A DNA stretch of 64,000 nt from UBA5314 sp964635975 (GTDB lineage Bacteria; Bacillota; Syntrophomonadia; Syntrophomonadales; Syntrophomonadaceae). The DNA is taken from NCBI GenBank assembly GCA_964635975.1, contig CAZWPO010000004.1, positions 62,001 to 126,000 of the forward strand, written 5' to 3'. Position numbers and translations under genes: made by a program. Shown one piece after another: positions 61,132 through 64,000 of the stretch. The notes below the pieces were generated by a model. The model made no database searches. It was not told the DNA's origin and saw only the letters and a program-made list of their open reading frames with translations. Position 1 is the first letter of the stretch. Each line of letters begins with the position of its first letter.

Positions 61132-62004
61132 ATGAAATTTGCAAGCTATGAAATCTATAGCACAGAACATGTCGGTCTTCTGCTCCCAGATGGCATGGTG
61201 CCGTTAAGCAGGTCGGGCATTGTCTCCATGAACCAGCTCATCGAAAGTATGAATTCTGATTTGGAAAAGCTTATAGTCGACCTGGCCATTTCCAGGGCCA
61301 ACATTCTGCCCCTGGCCGATATCAAACTAAAGGCTCCAATTCCTTATCCAAAAAGAAATGTTTTTTGCCTTGGGAAAAACTACTTGGAGCATGCGCTGGA
61401 GATCAGTGCTACAAAGATATCAGACTCAGGCATCCCCGAAATTCCAATTTACTTTACAAAGGCTTCCGCTCCTGCCATTGGCCATGGCGATCCGATCAGA
61501 TTCTCCCTCCAGGCTGCCACTCAGGTGGATTACGAGGTTGAACTGGCTGTCATCATCGGCCGAGAAGGAACCAATATCAAAAGGGAAGAAGCTTTTGAGT
61601 ATGTCTTTGGATATACCATCATTAATGACATTACGGCCCGGGATCTTCAGGTCAGTCACAAGCAGTGGTTCAAAGCAAAGAGCCTGGACACTTTCTGTCC
61701 TATGGGACCATGCATTGTTTATAAAGACGAAATCCGCCCGCCGGTTGAGCTAACCATCCAATGCCAGATAAATGGTGAATTGAGGCAGAACTCCAATACC
61801 AGAAACATGATTTTTGATATACCTTATATCATCAGCGACCTCTCCAAGGGGCTGACATTAAGACCCGGTGATATAATTTGCACAGGAACTCCCAGCGGTG
61901 TTGGAATGGGCTTTGACCCTCCCAGATTTCTCAAGGATAAAGATGTCGTGGAATGCTATATTGAGAATATTGGCCTTCTAGCCAATCAGGTAAGGATTGA
62001 ATAG
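61132..62004 (+). CDS. Fumarylacetoacetate hydrolase (FAH) family enzyme
   Basis: A 290-residue FAH-fold protein. Motifs: VFCLGKNYLEHALE, PIYFTKASAPAIGHGDPIRF, DYEVELAVIIGREG (metal Glu pair), GYTIINDITARDLQ, KSLDTFCPMGPCIV, LRPGDIICTGTPSGVGMGFDPP. It matches the 2-hydroxyhepta-2,4-diene-1,7-dioate isomerase / oxaloacetate decarboxylase-like group. GGGGGAAGTA precedes ATG. Monocistronic; a long hairpin follows. Confidence 0.92.
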   Translation: MKFASYEIYSTEHVGLLLPDGMVPLSRSGIVSMNQLIESMNSDLEKLIVDLAISRANILPLADIKLKAPIPYPKRNVFCLGKNYLEHALEISATKISDSGIPEIPIYFTKASAPAIGHGDPIRFSLQAATQVDYEVELAVIIGREGTNIKREEAFEYVFGYTIINDITARDLQVSHKQWFKAKSLDTFCPMGPCIVYKDEIRPPVELTIQCQINGELRQNSNTRNMIFDIPYIISDLSKGLTLRPGDIICTGTPSGVGMGFDPPRFLKDKDVVECYIENIGLLANQVRIE

Positions 62005-62028
62005 CGAAAGTATGAAGAACATGGGGAC

Positions 62029-62099
62029 GGAAGAACATGGGGACGGGTACCTTGTTCACTTACCCAAAGTGAACAAGGTACCCGTCCCCATGTTCTTCC
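62029..62099. repeat. 33-bp perfect inverted repeat, GGGGACGG family
   Basis: Arms 62029-62061 and 62067-62099 are perfectly complementary over 33 bp around a 5-nt loop (ACCCA). The left arm starts within a tandem copy of GAAGAACATGGGGACG (62014, 62030). GGGGACGGGTACC is shared with 56662. It is just after the FAH gene and may also act as a terminator. The region to 62296 contains no other gene. Confidence 0.9.
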
Positions 62100-62305
62100 A
62101 TGTTTTCTATTGCTATTTCTTCAAATAGGATGGTTCTTTTTCATCCAAATATTCTTTAAGTGCCGACTGAAGGATTTGAGAGCAATTAACCTTTTTCTCT
62201 TCTGCAATTTCTTTTCTTAATTTCTTAAACCCTCGAAATTTTTATTTCAATTTATAGAATGGTTTGGCTGGCTTACTTGGTAAAGGAATGGGATAGGTGA
62301 TAAAT

Positions 62306-62556
62306 ATGAGTAGCAAGCGATACCGCTTGCTCAGGGGCTGGAGCCAGGGCCGGTTAGCCCGGGAGTCGGGGGTGTCGCAGACATATATTCCGATTTGGAG
62401 GCGTGGACGCCGAATATATCGATCTTGCGCAAGCTGGCGGCTACCCTGGGGCTTCCGGTTTCGGCTCTTTTGGATAATAAAGCCCAAGGGGTTGGTAAAG
62501 AAGGATTATATTTCTTCTTCAAACAGCTCGTGCAAAAAGGACTCCCGATCATTTAA
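62306..62556 (+). pseudogene. Frameshifted XRE helix-turn-helix gene
   Basis: From ATG 62306 the frame reads SSKRYRLLRGWSQGRLARES, then GVSQTYI, after which the neighbouring frame continues naturally: SDLEAWTPNISILRKLAATL, GLPVSALLDN, KQLVQKG, stop at 62554. The two halves join as a standard XRE domain at about 62380. One base change of frame breaks the gene. It overlaps the 3' end of the convergent AAA gene by about 50 bp. Confidence 0.7.
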
Positions 62557-63291
62557 AAACCGCCTGGTAATAAAATAGTGTTCTGTATCCTCATAATTGA
62601 TGATCTGCAGCGGGGTCTGATCGAAATCGTATATAGTTGCCCCTGGATATGCCATAAGGACTGGGGAATGGGTGGCAATTATAAACTGAGCCTTCCCGGA
62701 CTTATCCAGCTGGTGCATCAGCCTTAAGAAGGTAAGCTGCCGCGCTGGAGAGAGGGCAGCCTCGGGTTCATCTAAAAAATAAATGCCTCTACTGTTGAAC
62801 CTGTGTAAAAATAACGACAAAAAAGCTTCCCCATGAGATTGCTTATGCAAAGATTTGCCACCATAGGGCTGATAGGCTCCGGGAAATTCCTTTGCCATCT
62901 CATCAATATAGCTGGCAAAATCATAAAATGTCTCTGCTCGCAGGAAAAATCCCGAAGTCACCTTAGGCATCCAGGAAAGCGTAATAATATCTTCAAGGTT
63001 GTGTTTGTCTTCACTGGCGTCCAGCAAAGAGCTTTGCCCTCCCCCCACCAGACTAAATCCACTTTTCATTGCTATTGCCTCCAGCAAAGTAGATTTGCCG
63101 GAACCGTTTTCCCCCACGAAAAAAGTAATGTTAGTGAGCAGTTCAATTTTTTCCAGCCCACGAATTGAGGAAATATTGAAGGGGAATTTATTATTGTTTT
63201 GAGCCTTTTTCCAGTTAAAACGGATGCTTTTTAAGAAAGGCAAAGCAACCTCCTTATTGAAATCTGGATATTTCCAATTATTATAAACCAT
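62506..63291 (-). CDS. AAA family ATPase (ABC-like, COG3910 type)
   Basis: A 261-residue ATPase with Walker A FFVGENGSGKSTLLEAIAM, a Q-loop-like region, signature SHGEAFLSLFLHRF, Walker B GIYFLDEPEAALS, and the H-loop IIATHSPVLMAYPGA. This is the short standalone AAA_21-type protein, possibly part of a nuclease or defence system, but no nuclease neighbour is seen. GGAGG-like sites are AAGGAGGTTG near the start. Gene is intact. Confidence 0.88.
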   Translation of the reverse strand: MVYNNWKYPDFNKEVALPFLKSIRFNWKKAQNNNKFPFNISSIRGLEKIELLTNITFFVGENGSGKSTLLEAIAMKSGFSLVGGGQSSLLDASEDKHNLEDIITLSWMPKVTSGFFLRAETFYDFASYIDEMAKEFPGAYQPYGGKSLHKQSHGEAFLSLFLHRFNSRGIYFLDEPEAALSPARQLTFLRLMHQLDKSGKAQFIIATHSPVLMAYPGATIYDFDQTPLQIINYEDTEHYFITRRFLNDRESFLHELFEEEI

Positions 63292-63504
63292 TATCCCAAT
63301 TACAAGTAGGCGACTGTGTTATGCTTCCCTCCCCTTGCCACATGCCAGTGGCTTTGAAGCAAAAGGAACTGGTCATGAGGCTGTAAGCAGAAAATATTAT
63401 ACTAATCGGCAAGTCTGATTATCCTGGGGACCGCAGGGAAAACCAAGTTGCCGATCATGGGAGGTCGTTCCCCAATTTTTAGCGGTCCGCATATCAAGAC
63501 CTTC

Positions 63505-63663
63505 CTATACCTTAATTTCTTTTCCTGCGGCTTTTAATTCTTTTTGATAAGCTTTCCATCCGGGGCACCACTTTGTATGCCAGAACCAGAGCCTACTCAT
63601 AAAGGCCTGGGGATTCCTCTTAGCTGATGCTCTCCATTTACAGTTCGCGCAATTGGACGCCAT
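63505..63663 (-). CDS. 52-residue CPGW microprotein
   Basis: A short gene below usual length cut-offs. ATG 63663 follows GGGGGGGG about 9 nt upstream. The product is MASNCANCKWRASAKRNPQA followed by FMSRLWFWHTKWCPGW and a basic tail. Two CxxC-like pairs (CANC and the later Cys of CPGW) flank a Trp-rich basic helix, as in a zinc-binding or small redox microprotein. Similar tiny CPGW proteins are, to my recollection, scattered in syntrophic Clostridia. No partner gene. Confidence 0.68.
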   Translation of the reverse strand: MASNCANCKWRASAKRNPQAFMSRLWFWHTKWCPGWKAYQKELKAAGKEIKV

Positions 63664-63889
63664 GTATTTTTCCCCCCCCAATATGATCAGATATTAAACG
63701 TCTTCTTACCGATATTTCTTATAAGTAATCTATAAATATTATATCTCTCACTTAGGATGGATTCCAAAGATAGCGTTATAACCTTTGAGCATCTTGAAGT
63801 ATTTGGCCTTCCCCGATCAAAAATTTATATAGGTATTTTTAGTATCAATATGATATCATTATGGTATCAAGTTCTGGGAGGTTTAAAAA
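63664..63889. other. Intergenic region before the last gene
   Basis: AT-rich, with TGATATCA (about 63850) and TGGTATCA nearby forming near-repeats. GGGAGG precedes the next ATG. No other feature. Confidence 0.3.
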
Positions 63890-64000
63890 ATGCAGGAAAA
63901 ATCAGCGTGGAAGTTGAATGGTTTTGTAGCATTGTTGCTCGCAGTTATTTTTCTGTTAGGTTCGCTGTATTGTTTTGCTCAAACATCTATTATTAGCGGC
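63890..64000 (+). CDS. Start of a membrane protein gene (possible SPFH type)
   Basis: The first 37 residues of a gene cut by the window edge. ATG 63890 follows GGGAGG by 7 nt. It begins MQEKSAWKLNGFVALLLAVI and continues with a hydrophobic helix to about residue 30. This opening is reminiscent of bacterial SPFH-domain proteins, but too little is present to assign a family. Confidence 0.6.
   Translation, partial: MQEKSAWKLNGFVALLLAVIFLLGSLYCFAQTSIISG

Noticed and set aside
62506..63291. Anti-phage defence system around the AAA ATPase
   Set aside because: No nuclease or effector gene is adjacent; only a broken XRE gene and a microprotein flank it.

Overview
The window looks like a chromosome segment of an anaerobic, spore-forming, low-to-medium GC Firmicute, probably a Clostridia of the Syntrophomonas / Desulfotomaculum type. 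Supporting signs are strong GGAGG ribosome-binding sites with frequent TTG and GTG starts, PadR, MerR and XRE regulators, an SLH-domain protein, a SleB-type cortex hydrolase, several secreted proteins with the 'copper amine oxidase N-terminal' stalk domain, ferredoxin-type flavoproteins, and an acyl-CoA dehydrogenase. No rRNA, tRNA, CRISPR array, prophage or intact insertion sequence was seen. One 100-N assembly gap (11228-11327) lies inside a tandem-repeat gene.

Layout. 0-5 kb: a small DUF4342 protein followed by an OmpR/histidine-kinase pair, with 11-bp-phased repeats upstream that look like the regulator's own binding site; then a decayed XdhC-like gene, a winged-helix membrane protein and a ferredoxin-nitroreductase. 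5-13 kb: secreted stalk-domain protein, a PurF-like protein whose catalytic Cys is Ser, a secreted papain-like protease with a long 93-residue repeat array, and a GHL10-type glycoside hydrolase. 13-16 kb: DUF2975-XRE-DUF4173-like operon under one promoter/operator. 16-19 kb: an unknown 439-residue protein and several very small genes. 19-21 kb: Tat-exported Fe-S protein plus cytochrome b. 21-31 kb: SleB-like hydrolase, amino-acid permease, DUF3160 lipoprotein group, NfeD/SPFH pair, acyl-CoA dehydrogenase. 31-41 kb: YheT hydrolase, a DedA protein that appears to start at CTG, phosphoesterase, methyltransferase, EFR1-type flavo-ferredoxin, cytochrome b5-like lipoprotein, QueG-like protein, SLH-chagasin protein, CheX-receiver fusion. 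41-50 kb: three small regulator operons (one MerR, two PadR), each with a readable promoter/operator, plus RsgA, an ABC-F ATPase and a NYN/LOTUS protein. 50-64 kb: UvrD/PcrA helicase, FN3 stalk protein, ECF sigma operon, Lsa-like ABC-F with a possible attenuator leader, toxin-antitoxin pair, FAH-family enzyme, AAA ATPase, a CPGW microprotein and the start of a membrane protein.

How it fits together: most genes are chromosomal singletons or two- to three-gene operons for envelope maintenance, sensing and anaerobic redox. Several genes are visibly decaying (xdhC-like, PAS/kinase, MerR, XRE, a transposase-like tail). Two families of dispersed palindromes occupy the intergenic spaces: one built around an AGAAG loop and one around GGGGACGG. 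The most useful novelties are the promoter/operator architectures, the Ser-for-Cys PurF-like protein, the CTG-start DedA gene, the Lsa leader and the palindrome families.
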